Shown: positions 1-6,950, numbered from the stretch's first letter. The stretch: 9,377 bases of DNA from an uncultured Bdellovibrio sp. (GCA_937871355.1 CALMPX010000444.1:1-9377), one strand, 5' to 3'. The notes: generated from the letters alone by a model not told the origin. Program-made: numbers and translations.

Positions 1-357
1 TTCCGGGTGAGCATCCCAAAAAACCTGACCCAACTGCTTGAACTTGTCGGTCACAAACAATTAAAAGTGAGTCTTGTTGATCTAAGCTTAGGTGGATGCA
101 AGGTCTTGATCGTTTATCCTGACGCTTCTTACATCAGCAATCTGAAAGTCGACGCCGAAATCGCGCTAAAGATGACTTTCTTAAGTATTGAAAATCAAAC
201 TATTCACTGCAAACTCAAATTCATAATAGACAATGCGACAACAAAATCAGCGAGTATTGGTTTTGAATTCGCAAACCTTAAAGCCGATGAAATTAAAGAA
301 CTACAGGCTGCTATTTTCAAAATAGATCGACTCAATCGCCATACAAACTTAGATTAA
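1..357 (+). CDS. PilZ-like domain protein, 5' end outside window
   Basis: The frame is open to the left edge of the window. A GTG at 7 could serve as a start, but codons 1-3 read Phe-Arg-Val, which resembles the end of the Arg-rich RxxxR part of a PilZ c-di-GMP-binding domain, so the true start probably lies upstream. About 25 residues later comes VDLSLGG, matching the PilZ (D/N)xSxxG motif. The C-terminal part (SIGFEF, then a helix ending KIDRLNRH) fits the last strand and helix of the fold. PilZ domains are c-di-GMP receptors that control motility and surface behaviour. Whether this copy binds the nucleotide depends on the unseen arginine. It converges on rpsI and ends just before a shared terminator. 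The family call rests on motif spacing alone; the protein could also be the second half of a larger multidomain protein. Confidence 0.65.
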   Translation, partial: FRVSIPKNLTQLLELVGHKQLKVSLVDLSLGGCKVLIVYPDASYISNLKVDAEIALKMTFLSIENQTIHCKLKFIIDNATTKSASIGFEFANLKADEIKELQAAIFKIDRLNRHTNLD

Positions 358-358
358 A

Positions 359-388
359 AAAAAAGCCTGTGTTTCCACAGGCTTTTTT
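359..388. terminator. Bidirectional intrinsic terminator between PilZ-like gene and rpsI
   Basis: The GC core GCCTGTG (365-371) pairs perfectly with CACAGGC (376-382) around the loop TTTC. It is flanked by six A on the left and six T on the right, so the stem can extend to 13 bp and each strand yields a hairpin followed by a U tract. It begins 2 bases after the stop codon of the plus-strand gene and lies 37 bases beyond the rpsI stop codon. It can therefore end transcription of both convergent units. Confidence 0.93.
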
Positions 389-397
389 GAATTTGTA

Positions 398-414
398 TAT
401 CGAGAGGTTCGATA
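398..414 (-). other. Small hairpin downstream of rpsI
   Basis: TATCGA (398-403) and TCGATA (409-414) form a perfect 6-bp inverted repeat around a 5-base loop. In the rpsI transcript this hairpin follows the stop codon by 11 bases and precedes the strong terminator. No T tract follows it, so it is unlikely to terminate by itself. It could protect the 3' end of the message. The pairing is seen directly; any role is a guess. Confidence 0.3.
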
Positions 415-425
415 CCACAAAACGA

Positions 426-824
426 TTAACGTTTTGAGTATTGACCGCGACGACGAGCTCCGCGTAATCCGTATTTTTTTCTTTCAACCATACGTGGATC
501 ACGAGTCACGAATCCAGCTTTTTTCAATTCAGCTTTGAATTCTTCGTTGAAAGCAATCAAAGCACGAGTAATACCGTGTCTGATAGCTCCGGCTTGTCCT
601 GATTCTCCGCCACCAGATACAGTGACTTTTAAATCAAACTTACCAGCTTGGTTTAATAATTCGATCGGTTGCATGATCACCATACGAGATTGTAAACGAG
701 TCAAATAAGCATCTGATTCTTTACCGTTAATAGTGACTTTACCTTTTCCAGATTTTAAGTAAACACGAGCAGAACTTGTTTTACGTCTGCCTGTAGCGTA
801 GAAAAATTTTTCAGCAGCTGCCAT
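426..824 (-). CDS. rpsI: 30S ribosomal protein S9
   Basis: This encodes a 132-residue protein of normal S9 length. It opens with a short tail and the FYATGRRKTSSARV segment (residues 8-21). It carries the family signature GGGESGQAGAIRHGITRAL (71-89) and the basic end DPRMVERKKYGLRGARRR, finishing QYSKR. The C-terminal SKR tail of S9 reaches the decoding centre and contacts P-site tRNA in known ribosomes. The ATG at 824 is supported by an AAGG about 8 bases upstream and by only 3 bases separating it from the rplM stop codon, so the two are co-translated. It is the last gene of the minus-strand run and is followed by a hairpin and a strong terminator. Nothing is missing or unusual. Confidence 0.98.
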   Translation of the reverse strand: MAAAEKFFYATGRRKTSSARVYLKSGKGKVTINGKESDAYLTRLQSRMVIMQPIELLNQAGKFDLKVTVSGGGESGQAGAIRHGITRALIAFNEEFKAELKKAGFVTRDPRMVERKKYGLRGARRRGQYSKR

Positions 825-827
825 GGA

Positions 828-1289
828 TTATACCTTTGCCTTAGTCGATTTAGGTTTAATTTTAATTGTATAAGCTTCTGGTTTTTGAGCTGCATGCGGA
901 TGATCAGCGCCAGTGTATACTTTTAATTTAGTGATTAATGTTTTTGATAATTTATTGACCGGCAACATACCACGAACGGCTTCTGAAACGATAAAAGTAG
1001 AATCATCTGCACGCATTTGTTCAGCTGATTTTTCTTTTAAAGATCCGAACCAACGAGAATGGCGATAATACTTTTTTGTATTCCATTTGTTACCCGTCAT
1101 TTCAATTTTATCAGAATTGATGATAACAACAAAACCACCAGCATCAGCATGGGGAGTGAATGTAGGTAAATTTTTACCACGTAAAATACTAGCTACGTGA
1201 GTGGCGATACGCCCAAGACGGTGTCCCGTAGCGTCTACGATAAACCATTGTCTATCAGTTTCTTCAGTTTTTGCATTCCAAGTTTTCAT
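828..1289 (-). CDS. rplM: 50S ribosomal protein L13
   Basis: This encodes the early-assembly large-subunit protein L13. The ATG at 1289 gives 153 residues starting MKTWNAKTEE, which matches how L13 normally begins, and a GGAGA Shine-Dalgarno sits at 1294-1298 with good spacing. A longer reading from 1343 would add 18 residues overlapping truA and is rejected. Recognisable features are WFIVDATGHRLGRIAT (15-30), the nucleic-acid-facing loop around HADAGGFVVIINSDKI (47-62), and the signature AVRGMLPVNKLS with LKVYTGADHPHAAQKP (104-137). A lysine-rich tail makes it about ten residues longer than the E. coli protein. It lies 28 bases after truA and 3 bases before rpsI; the truA-rplM-rpsI order is also known from Firmicutes. 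The short gap leaves no room for a long leader. Confidence 0.98.
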   Translation of the reverse strand: MKTWNAKTEETDRQWFIVDATGHRLGRIATHVASILRGKNLPTFTPHADAGGFVVIINSDKIEMTGNKWNTKKYYRHSRWFGSLKEKSAEQMRADDSTFIVSEAVRGMLPVNKLSKTLITKLKVYTGADHPHAAQKPEAYTIKIKPKSTKAKV

Positions 1290-1317
1290 AAAATCTCCGT
1301 AAGAGTGAAAGAGTGTT

Positions 1318-2157
1318 TTAAAGTTCTCGGCAGCCATTGTCAAGGTCTAGAGGATAGTAAACTTTCATTAAATACAAACCTTGGGGCTCCGCTGGGGCCC
1401 CTGCGGCCTGTCTGTCCAATGACTTTATAACTTGATCCATATACTCCGGCTTAAAATTCTTGCGAGCCATTAATAATTGAGTTCCGACAATATTACGAAC
1501 CATTTGCTTAAGAAATCCTGATCCAGTGATTGTAAATTGAGCAACTTTGGGGTTTTTCCAAACCCAGTCCGCCTTGTAAATAGTTCTCACCGTATGATGA
1601 ACCGGGGTTCCGACGGACTGAAAACTTTTAAAATCGTGCTCGCCGATCAGATGTTGAGAGCATTCATTAAAATAATCCAAATCCATCGGTTTTCTCATCC
1701 AACCCATCGTTCGGTTGAAAAAGGGGCTTGGCTGCTCCGCGTTTAAAATAAGATAACGGTAAGTTTTTTTCTCAGCAGACAGGGTCGAATGGAAATTCGC
1801 TGGCGCAATCCATGCTTTTTTAATCACAATCGATGGCGGTAATTTATTTCTCAAAGCTCGACTTAAATCCCACCCTTGCATTTGTTCTACAGAGCGATTC
1901 GTATCGAAATGACAAACCTGATTGATGGCGTGAACTCCGGCATCGGTGCGGCCCGAAGCGCTTAATTCAATCTTATGTTTAAACGTTTTCTCGAGAGCGG
2001 TTTCTAATGTGCGACACAAACTGGGTTTTTCGGTTCTATTGTGTTCACGCTCGATATTTTGTCGCTGCCAACCGCAAAAATCAGTCCCATCATAACTGCA
2101 GGTGAACTTAATACGGGTGGATTTCGAGATGTGTTTATCAAATAAAACTTTGGCCAT
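1318..2157 (-). CDS. truA: tRNA pseudouridine synthase TruA
   Basis: This 279-residue enzyme isomerises uridines 38-40 in the anticodon stem of many tRNAs to pseudouridine. The catalytic motif SGRTDAGVHA is intact, with the nucleophile at Asp72. The N-terminal YDGTDFCGWQRQ (22-33) and the C-terminal GSGFLKQMVRNIVGTQLL segment also match the family, as does a final GAPAEPQGLYLMKVYY. Between WQRQ and the following helix there is an extra stretch of roughly nine residues (NIEREHNRTEKPSLCR) compared with the E. coli protein, probably a surface loop. The ATG at 2157 is 23 bases after the barrel-protein gene and has no clear Shine-Dalgarno. The gene is followed closely by rplM and rpsI, a sensible translation cluster. 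The DNA encoding the GAPAEP segment is unusually GC-rich and palindromic. Confidence 0.97.
   Translation of the reverse strand: MAKVLFDKHISKSTRIKFTCSYDGTDFCGWQRQNIEREHNRTEKPSLCRTLETALEKTFKHKIELSASGRTDAGVHAINQVCHFDTNRSVEQMQGWDLSRALRNKLPPSIVIKKAWIAPANFHSTLSAEKKTYRYLILNAEQPSPFFNRTMGWMRKPMDLDYFNECSQHLIGEHDFKSFQSVGTPVHHTVRTIYKADWVWKNPKVAQFTITGSGFLKQMVRNIVGTQLLMARKNFKPEYMDQVIKSLDRQAAGAPAEPQGLYLMKVYYPLDLDNGCREL
1389..1406. repeat. GC-rich interrupted palindrome in the 3' end of truA
   Basis: CCGC-T-GGGGCCCC-T-GCGG is an 18-base palindrome with one symmetric mismatch pair, in otherwise AT-rich DNA. In the truA-rplM message it could form a short stable hairpin exactly 100 bases upstream of the rplM start codon. 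It encodes conserved TruA residues (AAGAPAEP), so protein constraint explains part of it. The structure is certain; a regulatory role is unproven. Confidence 0.4.
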
Positions 2158-2180
2158 AACAGTATGTCGCTCAATTTGAG

Positions 2181-2957
2181 CTAGAAATCAAATGTAACGC
2201 CACCTTGGATGAAACTATTATCGTAAGTGAATGATTCAGCGCTGACTTGGACTGTTCTGAACTCAAGATTAATCCATATATTACTAATATCATATTCCGT
2301 TCTAAATTCAGCGGCCATATCACGACTGAAAGCGGTCACATTCATCAATGCTCCGCCAGCTGCATAATAACCAAAAGATCCAATCGCTTTAACGGCCGAA
2401 TCATCATCCCGTTTTTCAGTCAAAACGGTATAAACACCGCCGCCGGATGCATAGGGAACAAAATACTGACGATCGTGATATTCAAAACGATAGGTCAAAC
2501 CTAAAAACAAAGGTACGGTGACAAAAGTAAAGTTCTCGATGGATTCCCTTGAAGGATCAGCGGCTAAACGCCCGTGACCTTCCGCGTACTGAAAAGCCAT
2601 TCCGGTTTGCAATCCTATTCTTCCTAATGAACTGGTAAAGAAATATTCATAATCAAAACCAATCGATAGCTTTTCCGCGTCGTCATACATCTTGTCGAAA
2701 TCGACCACAGTTACTTCGCTAGTACCGTGCTTTGTAATTTCGACACTCATTTGAGGATTCGAGACATAACCAAGACGAACACTCATCGATTGATTTCTGA
2801 GTTCATTTTCTGTGTCGTAAATATAATTTCCTTCAGAATCAATCCGCGTTAAACCAGCTTCTTGGGCCCCGGGATGATTCACTTTTTTTTCTGAAGATTC
2901 AACGGCCCACAGATTTAACGAGCTTAATAATACAATGAATGAAAAAATACTACGCAT
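2181..2957 (-). CDS. Predicted outer-membrane beta-barrel protein
   Basis: The protein has 258 residues. It starts with a Sec signal peptide (MRSIFSFIVLLSSLNLWA, likely cleaved after Ala18). A charged linker follows, then alternating hydrophobic/polar strands from about residue 57 to the end. Segments such as VTVPLFLGLTYRFEY (147-160) and QYFVPYASGGGVYTV (164-178) resemble the strand-turn-strand pattern of small outer-membrane barrels. The chain ends TFDF, the C-terminal Phe recognised by the BAM assembly machinery. The ATG at 2957 lies inside the end of the upstream CFI-box gene (ATGCGTAG, 8-base overlap), so its translation is probably coupled; a GAAGAG stretch before it may serve as ribosome binding site. 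The exact family and cargo are not recognisable. The coupling suggests a joint envelope role with the upstream protein. Confidence 0.85.
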   Translation of the reverse strand: MRSIFSFIVLLSSLNLWAVESSEKKVNHPGAQEAGLTRIDSEGNYIYDTENELRNQSMSVRLGYVSNPQMSVEITKHGTSEVTVVDFDKMYDDAEKLSIGFDYEYFFTSSLGRIGLQTGMAFQYAEGHGRLAADPSRESIENFTFVTVPLFLGLTYRFEYHDRQYFVPYASGGGVYTVLTEKRDDDSAVKAIGSFGYYAAGGALMNVTAFSRDMAAEFRTEYDISNIWINLEFRTVQVSAESFTYDNSFIQGGVTFDF

Positions 2958-4368
2958 GATGGGCTCTTCTTTTTTTCAAAATGAAATACAGAGATGAAAA
3001 TAGAATAAGAATTAAAATGGCAACTGGTAAAATGCCGTAACTTAGCGCCAGCCAAGCCATAAAAATAAAAGGATAAAGCGCGGTCCGAGTCATCGCTTTA
3101 AGAATTTCCGAGTGTTCAATAAAATGCGCAACCGGAGGACTGAGTCTATAATAAGTCTTAACAAAAGCTTTTCCCCAAGAATTCGTTAACAGAAATTCAT
3201 TTCTGAATTTTCGTAATAACTGAACTTGATCCGCCATATCGGAACCAAAAGCCGCCGTCGAAATAAAACAGCTTTTATCCGAGAGCATCCCGATCACTTC
3301 GGACGGCTGTCCGCAGGTCTTCAATGGATCTGCGGCATCGAAGTTATATTTATAAATATTTTGAGCCTTATTAATATTTCCCATCAATAAGCAATAATTT
3401 TGATAATTATTAAGTCCCGTGACCGTGTTATCACTGATCGCAAAAGTGGCATCGTAAATACGAATTTGTGGCTCGATAGAACTGGGGATTAAACCGACGT
3501 TGGCGACATCGTAAGCATAGAACGCCAGTCCATACCAATCCGGCGCAATGGAAGTTTTAGCCGGAGGCGTTCCATCTCCGGCAACGCTCGATCCAAATAA
3601 TTGCTGTATATAAAGTTTAGAATCCCCAATACCTAGGATATAACCACAATTACCGATAGCTCCGTTTGTTTGGGCTTCTTGTGGTGAGTTACAAAAAGCT
3701 TGTTTATTGTTAGAATCTTCATCTGATTTGATATAGTGCAACTTAGCATCGATCGAAATTTTTTCATCGGTATCAGTCAAATCACCATCGGCATTTTGAT
3801 CGACATATAAATAAATTTTTCGTGCTGTATTTTTAAACGATGTTTCTAGAGTATTGGCTGGTGTCGGCAAACAATTTTCATTGTTAAAGCTGGTGTCGGC
3901 ATTACACAAGTAACCCCAGTCAAGAGTGACTGTTTTATTTTCTCCTACTGAAGCCGTCACTGTGGCCGAACTCAGATTATATTCTGTCGCTTCCGTAGCC
4001 GAACTATCTCCATTATCAGTCGTTATTTTAATTTTGGCCGCATTTAAAGCGACGCTACTGGAAAAAGTAATGCTTATTTTTAATGATCCATAAACACTCA
4101 GTTTATTGCAGGCCTTTGGCGGAACCGTTGTGGCCGAAAGACAGGAATCACATGTTGTGCTGCCATCCCCAGTGCAGTTGAGCACCGCTGTCGCACCAGG
4201 AGCGGTCCCCGTCATGCCACCATAAATAGTAAAATTATTATTTGTGTCTTTTTCAAAATAGCTGACTCCACCAACGGACTGTATAGTGATTGTCGCACGA
4301 GCTTGAAAAGAGAGTATAAAAAGAAATGTGATAAGGAGTAATTTCACTCTTATTATTCCAGCACGCAT
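2950..4368 (-). CDS. Secreted protein with CFI-box C-terminal sorting-type region
   Basis: From the ATG at 4368 this is 472 residues; a TTG at 4383, one base after the asd stop, would add five. Neither start has a clear Shine-Dalgarno. Numbered from the ATG, residues 1-25 are a signal peptide ending FQARA. The exported body is rich in Thr, Ser, Asn and Cys, with cysteines clustered near 65-87. It contains a calcium-loop-like DQNADGDLTDTD at 190-201. At 367 comes CFISTAAFGS, followed by VQLLRKFR, YYRLSPP and a helix to about 432. This is the arrangement named CFI-box-CTERM in protein family collections. The chain ends with a hydrophobic stretch (about 433-463, one or two spans) and KKRR. The layout resembles a tripartite sorting signal. 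The function is unknown. It follows asd closely and overlaps the barrel gene. Confidence 0.85.
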   Translation of the reverse strand: MRAGIIRVKLLLITFLFILSFQARATITIQSVGGVSYFEKDTNNNFTIYGGMTGTAPGATAVLNCTGDGSTTCDSCLSATTVPPKACNKLSVYGSLKISITFSSSVALNAAKIKITTDNGDSSATEATEYNLSSATVTASVGENKTVTLDWGYLCNADTSFNNENCLPTPANTLETSFKNTARKIYLYVDQNADGDLTDTDEKISIDAKLHYIKSDEDSNNKQAFCNSPQEAQTNGAIGNCGYILGIGDSKLYIQQLFGSSVAGDGTPPAKTSIAPDWYGLAFYAYDVANVGLIPSSIEPQIRIYDATFAISDNTVTGLNNYQNYCLLMGNINKAQNIYKYNFDAADPLKTCGQPSEVIGMLSDKSCFISTAAFGSDMADQVQLLRKFRNEFLLTNSWGKAFVKTYYRLSPPVAHFIEHSEILKAMTRTALYPFIFMAWLALSYGILPVAILILILFSSLYFILKKRRAHHA

Positions 4369-4384
4369 GATATGTGATGTCAAA

Positions 4385-5389
4385 TTACGAAAAGATTAAA
4401 TCAGCGATCTGTAAACCGTTTAATGCAGCGCCTTTTTTAAGATTATCAGACACCACCCACATCAACCATTTTTTTGTATTATGTAAATCTTGATGAACGC
4501 GGCCTACGAACACTGGTTCTTCGCCTGAAACTTCTAAAGGTGTTGGATAATCTGTATCCATCATGGCTAAGCCAGGAAAGTTATCCATGGTTTTTAATAA
4601 ATCTTCGCGCTTCACATCTTTTTTAAGCGTGACCCAAACGGCCTCGGAATGACTATTCAAAGCGGGAATACGTACAGCAAAAGCGGAAACTTTTAGATCA
4701 GTTTGGCCTAAAATTTTCGGCGTTTCATTCATGATTTTAATTTCTTCTGAACTATAGCCATTTCCATCAAAAGATCCAATTTGCGGAATACAGTTGAATA
4801 AAATCTGCTTAGGAAAAGCTTTTCCTTCATGATCGGGAACATGAAAGTTTTTCGTTTGATCTAATAATTCTTCGTAGCCTGGAAGACCTGCTCCGCTGAC
4901 CGCTTGGTACGTAGAAACAACCACCTCTTCCAAACCGTAATGATCAAGCAAAGGCTTTAAAGCCACAGTTAATTGAATGGTTGAACAGTTCGGATTGGCA
5001 ATGATTTGAGGTTTTGAATCTTTATTCACAAGATGACCGTTTACTTCAGGCACGATTAAAGAAATATTTTGATCCATACGGAAAGCATTGGAATTATCGA
5101 TAGCAAAGGCTCCGGCCTTGATCGCCTGAGGCGCCCATTCTTTAGAAATATCATCACCGGAAGAGAAAAACACCATATCTAAATCATTAAAACAACCGGG
5201 TTTCAAAGTTTGCACCGCCCATTCATGACCGGCTAAAAATAATTTAAGGCCTTCTGAGTTTTGACTGGCAAAGGGACGAAATTCTTCGACGGGATAAGCA
5301 TATTCTTCTAATAAGTTGATAAATGTTTCGCCGACGACACCGGTGGCTCCGACCAGACCTATTTTAAGTGGCTTTCTCCAGGTCTTCAT
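4385..5389 (-). CDS. asd: Aspartate-semialdehyde dehydrogenase
   Basis: This 334-residue cytoplasmic enzyme reduces aspartyl phosphate to aspartate semialdehyde with NADPH. That is the branch point to lysine/diaminopimelate (and so peptidoglycan), threonine and methionine. The Rossmann start KIGLVGATGVVGE (9-21) binds the cofactor. The catalytic cysteine is Cys135 in ANPNCSTIQ. EEIKIMNETPKIL (215-227) and RIPALNSHSE (240-249, catalytic His247) match the family, with Ser replacing the usual Gly before that His. The end DNLKKGAALNGLQIAD is typical. Length is normal for the bacterial enzyme. The ATG overlaps the pssA stop in an ATGA, which implies translational coupling. The CFI-box gene starts just after its stop. 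Confidence 0.97.
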   Translation of the reverse strand: MKTWRKPLKIGLVGATGVVGETFINLLEEYAYPVEEFRPFASQNSEGLKLFLAGHEWAVQTLKPGCFNDLDMVFFSSGDDISKEWAPQAIKAGAFAIDNSNAFRMDQNISLIVPEVNGHLVNKDSKPQIIANPNCSTIQLTVALKPLLDHYGLEEVVVSTYQAVSGAGLPGYEELLDQTKNFHVPDHEGKAFPKQILFNCIPQIGSFDGNGYSSEEIKIMNETPKILGQTDLKVSAFAVRIPALNSHSEAVWVTLKKDVKREDLLKTMDNFPGLAMMDTDYPTPLEVSGEEPVFVGRVHQDLHNTKKWLMWVVSDNLKKGAALNGLQIADLIFS

Positions 5390-6222
5390 TCGTTATCTTT
5401 TTCTTCTTGAAGATCATTTTCATTCGTATTGTCCGGCGCATAAACATTGGCCGGCATTTGTTTTTGTTTTTTTCCTAAACGCAATATTCCAAAGATAGCA
5501 CCAAGTAAAGCATAAGAGAAAAAGAGAACAAATAACATCACTTCGTGGCGAAGAGCCACCAAGACGAGGACGATCACGCCTAAAATTAAATATCTAAATG
5601 GCATTCTTTGCTTTAAATCCAAGTCTTTGAAAGAGCGGTATCTAAAATTAGAAACCATAACAAAGGCCAACAAGATCGTCATAGACAGCAAGGGAATACT
5701 TCCTGAAGCTGGCCATTCCATGTCGTTGAAAGCCAAATAGGAAGAGGCCACAATACCGGCCGCCATCGGAATAGGAAGTCCTTGAAAGTAATTTTTTTCA
5801 ACGATTCCAATCTGAACGTTAAAACGCGCTAATCTTAAAGCTCCGCAAGCAGCGAACAAGAAACAAGCCATCAAACCTAAACGACCAAAAGGTTCTAGCG
5901 CCCATTGATACATCAACATGGCCGGAGCCACACCGAAACTCACGAGATCACATAATGAATCAAGTTCCGCTCCGAATTTACTGGTGGCGCGTGTTAAGCG
6001 AGCTAAACGACCATCTAATGTATCGAACACCGCCGCCACCACCACCATAATAGCGGCTGTCTTAAAATCATTTTTAAAAGAGCTTAAGATTGAATAAAAA
6101 CCACAAAATAAATTTCCCATCGTCATTAAATTAGGAAGAACGTAAACATACATTCCTAATTTTTTGCCCGAGGCTGTTTGCTCTTCTAATTCATTAAATT
6201 GATCAGGCATGGGTCTACTCAT
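5386..6222 (-). CDS. pssA: CDP-diacylglycerol--serine O-phosphatidyltransferase
   Basis: This 278-residue integral membrane enzyme joins serine to CDP-diacylglycerol to make phosphatidylserine, the precursor of phosphatidylethanolamine. The CDP-alcohol phosphotransferase motif is complete: Asp67, Asp70-Gly71, Ala74-Arg75, Gly84, Asp88, Asp92. The segment LPNLMTMGNLFCGF (29-42) before it is characteristic of the membrane-bound (Bacillus-type) serine enzyme rather than the PgsA type. Several hydrophobic spans follow, then an acidic polar tail from about residue 250 that is probably cytoplasmic. AGAGGAA lies very close (2-3 bases) to the ATG at 6222, so the ATG four codons later at 6210 is an alternative start, though its spacing is then rather long. 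It shares ATGA with asd and follows a lipid-kinase-like gene by 35 bases, which supports a phospholipid role. Confidence 0.94.
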   Translation of the reverse strand: MSRPMPDQFNELEEQTASGKKLGMYVYVLPNLMTMGNLFCGFYSILSSFKNDFKTAAIMVVVAAVFDTLDGRLARLTRATSKFGAELDSLCDLVSFGVAPAMLMYQWALEPFGRLGLMACFLFAACGALRLARFNVQIGIVEKNYFQGLPIPMAAGIVASSYLAFNDMEWPASGSIPLLSMTILLAFVMVSNFRYRSFKDLDLKQRMPFRYLILGVIVLVLVALRHEVMLFVLFFSYALLGAIFGILRLGKKQKQMPANVYAPDNTNENDLQEEKDNE

Positions 6223-6257
6223 TTCCTCTAGTATATTATGCAGCTCGGCTGCTGGAT

Positions 6258-6890
6258 TTATAGTTGGATATTAAAGAAAATAAATAAAAAATACAAACAG
6301 ATACTGCTCAAGATCGGCATGGTGAAATTGTCGTCCATTTGACCTAGCGGGATAAGTTCAGCTAAAGCACCGCACAACCCAGCTAAAATCGCGATCAACA
6401 GAATCGGTGCGTCCACATTAAAGTATGTTAAGAAAATAAAGGTAATCAAAGTACAAACTGCAAAAGCAGCCAAAAAACCTTGGTAAGATTTATGTCCAAA
6501 GATCTTGCGCGTTCCCCACTTAATCCCGACAAAACTAGCTAACGGATCGGCAAAGGCCAAAAATAATAAACTCAACGAAACAATCGCATGAGAAAACAAC
6601 AAAGAAATAAAGATGACGCTGGTAAATAAATAGGTTGTTCCCGCGAGCCTATTTAATTCGGAAGAACGCAAAATCGACTTAAACAAGGTATTGAATATTT
6701 TATTATAGCGTGGGTATTTCAAGCGGGCGATGTCGCCCGGAACAAAGAGCAACCACAGCACAATAAAAATGATTGTACTTTTTGGAAATGGAAACAGGTT
6801 CCAGATAGAAAAAAAAAGTAAAACCCCAAGCATGTGCCAGGCTTTTCGAAGAAGATGCAAATCTGATTTCTTTTTAAACTCTACGTTCAT
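6258..6890 (-). CDS. DGK1/SEC59-family CTP-dependent lipid kinase-like membrane protein
   Basis: This is a 210-residue polytopic membrane protein. It shows the motif set of the dolichol kinase / phytol kinase / CTP-dependent diacylglycerol kinase family: RKAWH (15-19), LAFADPLASFVGIKWG (111-126), GHKSYQGFLAAF (132-143), and AELIPLGQMDDNFTMP (177-192) with Glu179 and DDN at 186-188. Related enzymes phosphorylate a lipid alcohol using CTP in the membrane. The protein is often annotated loosely as a phosphatidate cytidylyltransferase, but these motifs fit the kinase family better. Its place 35 bases upstream of pssA suggests a role feeding phosphatidic acid, and through CDP-diacylglycerol, phosphatidylserine synthesis; this is inference. 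The substrate could instead be a polyprenol. The ATG at 6890 has no evident Shine-Dalgarno. Confidence 0.75.
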   Translation of the reverse strand: MNVEFKKKSDLHLLRKAWHMLGVLLFFSIWNLFPFPKSTIIFIVLWLLFVPGDIARLKYPRYNKIFNTLFKSILRSSELNRLAGTTYLFTSVIFISLLFSHAIVSLSLLFLAFADPLASFVGIKWGTRKIFGHKSYQGFLAAFAVCTLITFIFLTYFNVDAPILLIAILAGLCGALAELIPLGQMDDNFTMPILSSICLYFLFIFFNIQL

Positions 6891-6950
6891 AACGAAAAAC
6901 TACTTTATTAAAACACGGCATTTAAGTCATCTAAAATGAGTCAATTTAGG

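Noticed and set aside
1290..1343. 18-residue N-terminal extension of L13 starting at 1343
   Set aside because: The family starts at MKTW, a good Shine-Dalgarno precedes the ATG at 1289, and the extension would overlap the end of truA.
1197..1746. Plus-strand open frames opposite rplM and truA (1197-1430 and 1537-1746)
   Set aside because: They are antisense to strongly conserved genes, have no recognisable motif and no ribosome binding site, and are explained as frame shadows.
2169..2181. Palindrome GCTCAATTTGAGC between the barrel gene and truA
   Set aside because: The usable stem is only five base pairs with no T tract, too weak for a terminator and of a size expected by chance.
2247..2504. 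Plus-strand open frame opposite the barrel-protein gene
   Set aside because: The minus-strand product has a signal peptide, strand pattern and terminal Phe, whereas the antisense product looks like random composition.
5316..5498. Short plus-strand frame across the asd-pssA junction
   Set aside because: It is antisense to two clearly identified, overlapping genes and has no supporting features.
6240..6252. Hairpin GCAGC-TCG-GCTGC between the lipid-kinase-like gene and pssA, with TATACT nearby
   Set aside because: The 5-bp stem has no T tract, and no -35 element lies at a proper distance from the TATACT, so neither a terminator nor a promoter can be supported.
6907..6915. Extended -10-like TGTTTTAAT upstream of the lipid-kinase-like gene
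   Set aside because: The -35 match is poor, and a start site there would leave only about ten leader bases; the region is simply AT-rich.
6730..6939. Short plus-strand frame opposite the start of the lipid-kinase-like gene
   Set aside because: It is antisense to a protein with family motifs and has no ribosome binding site or recognisable content.
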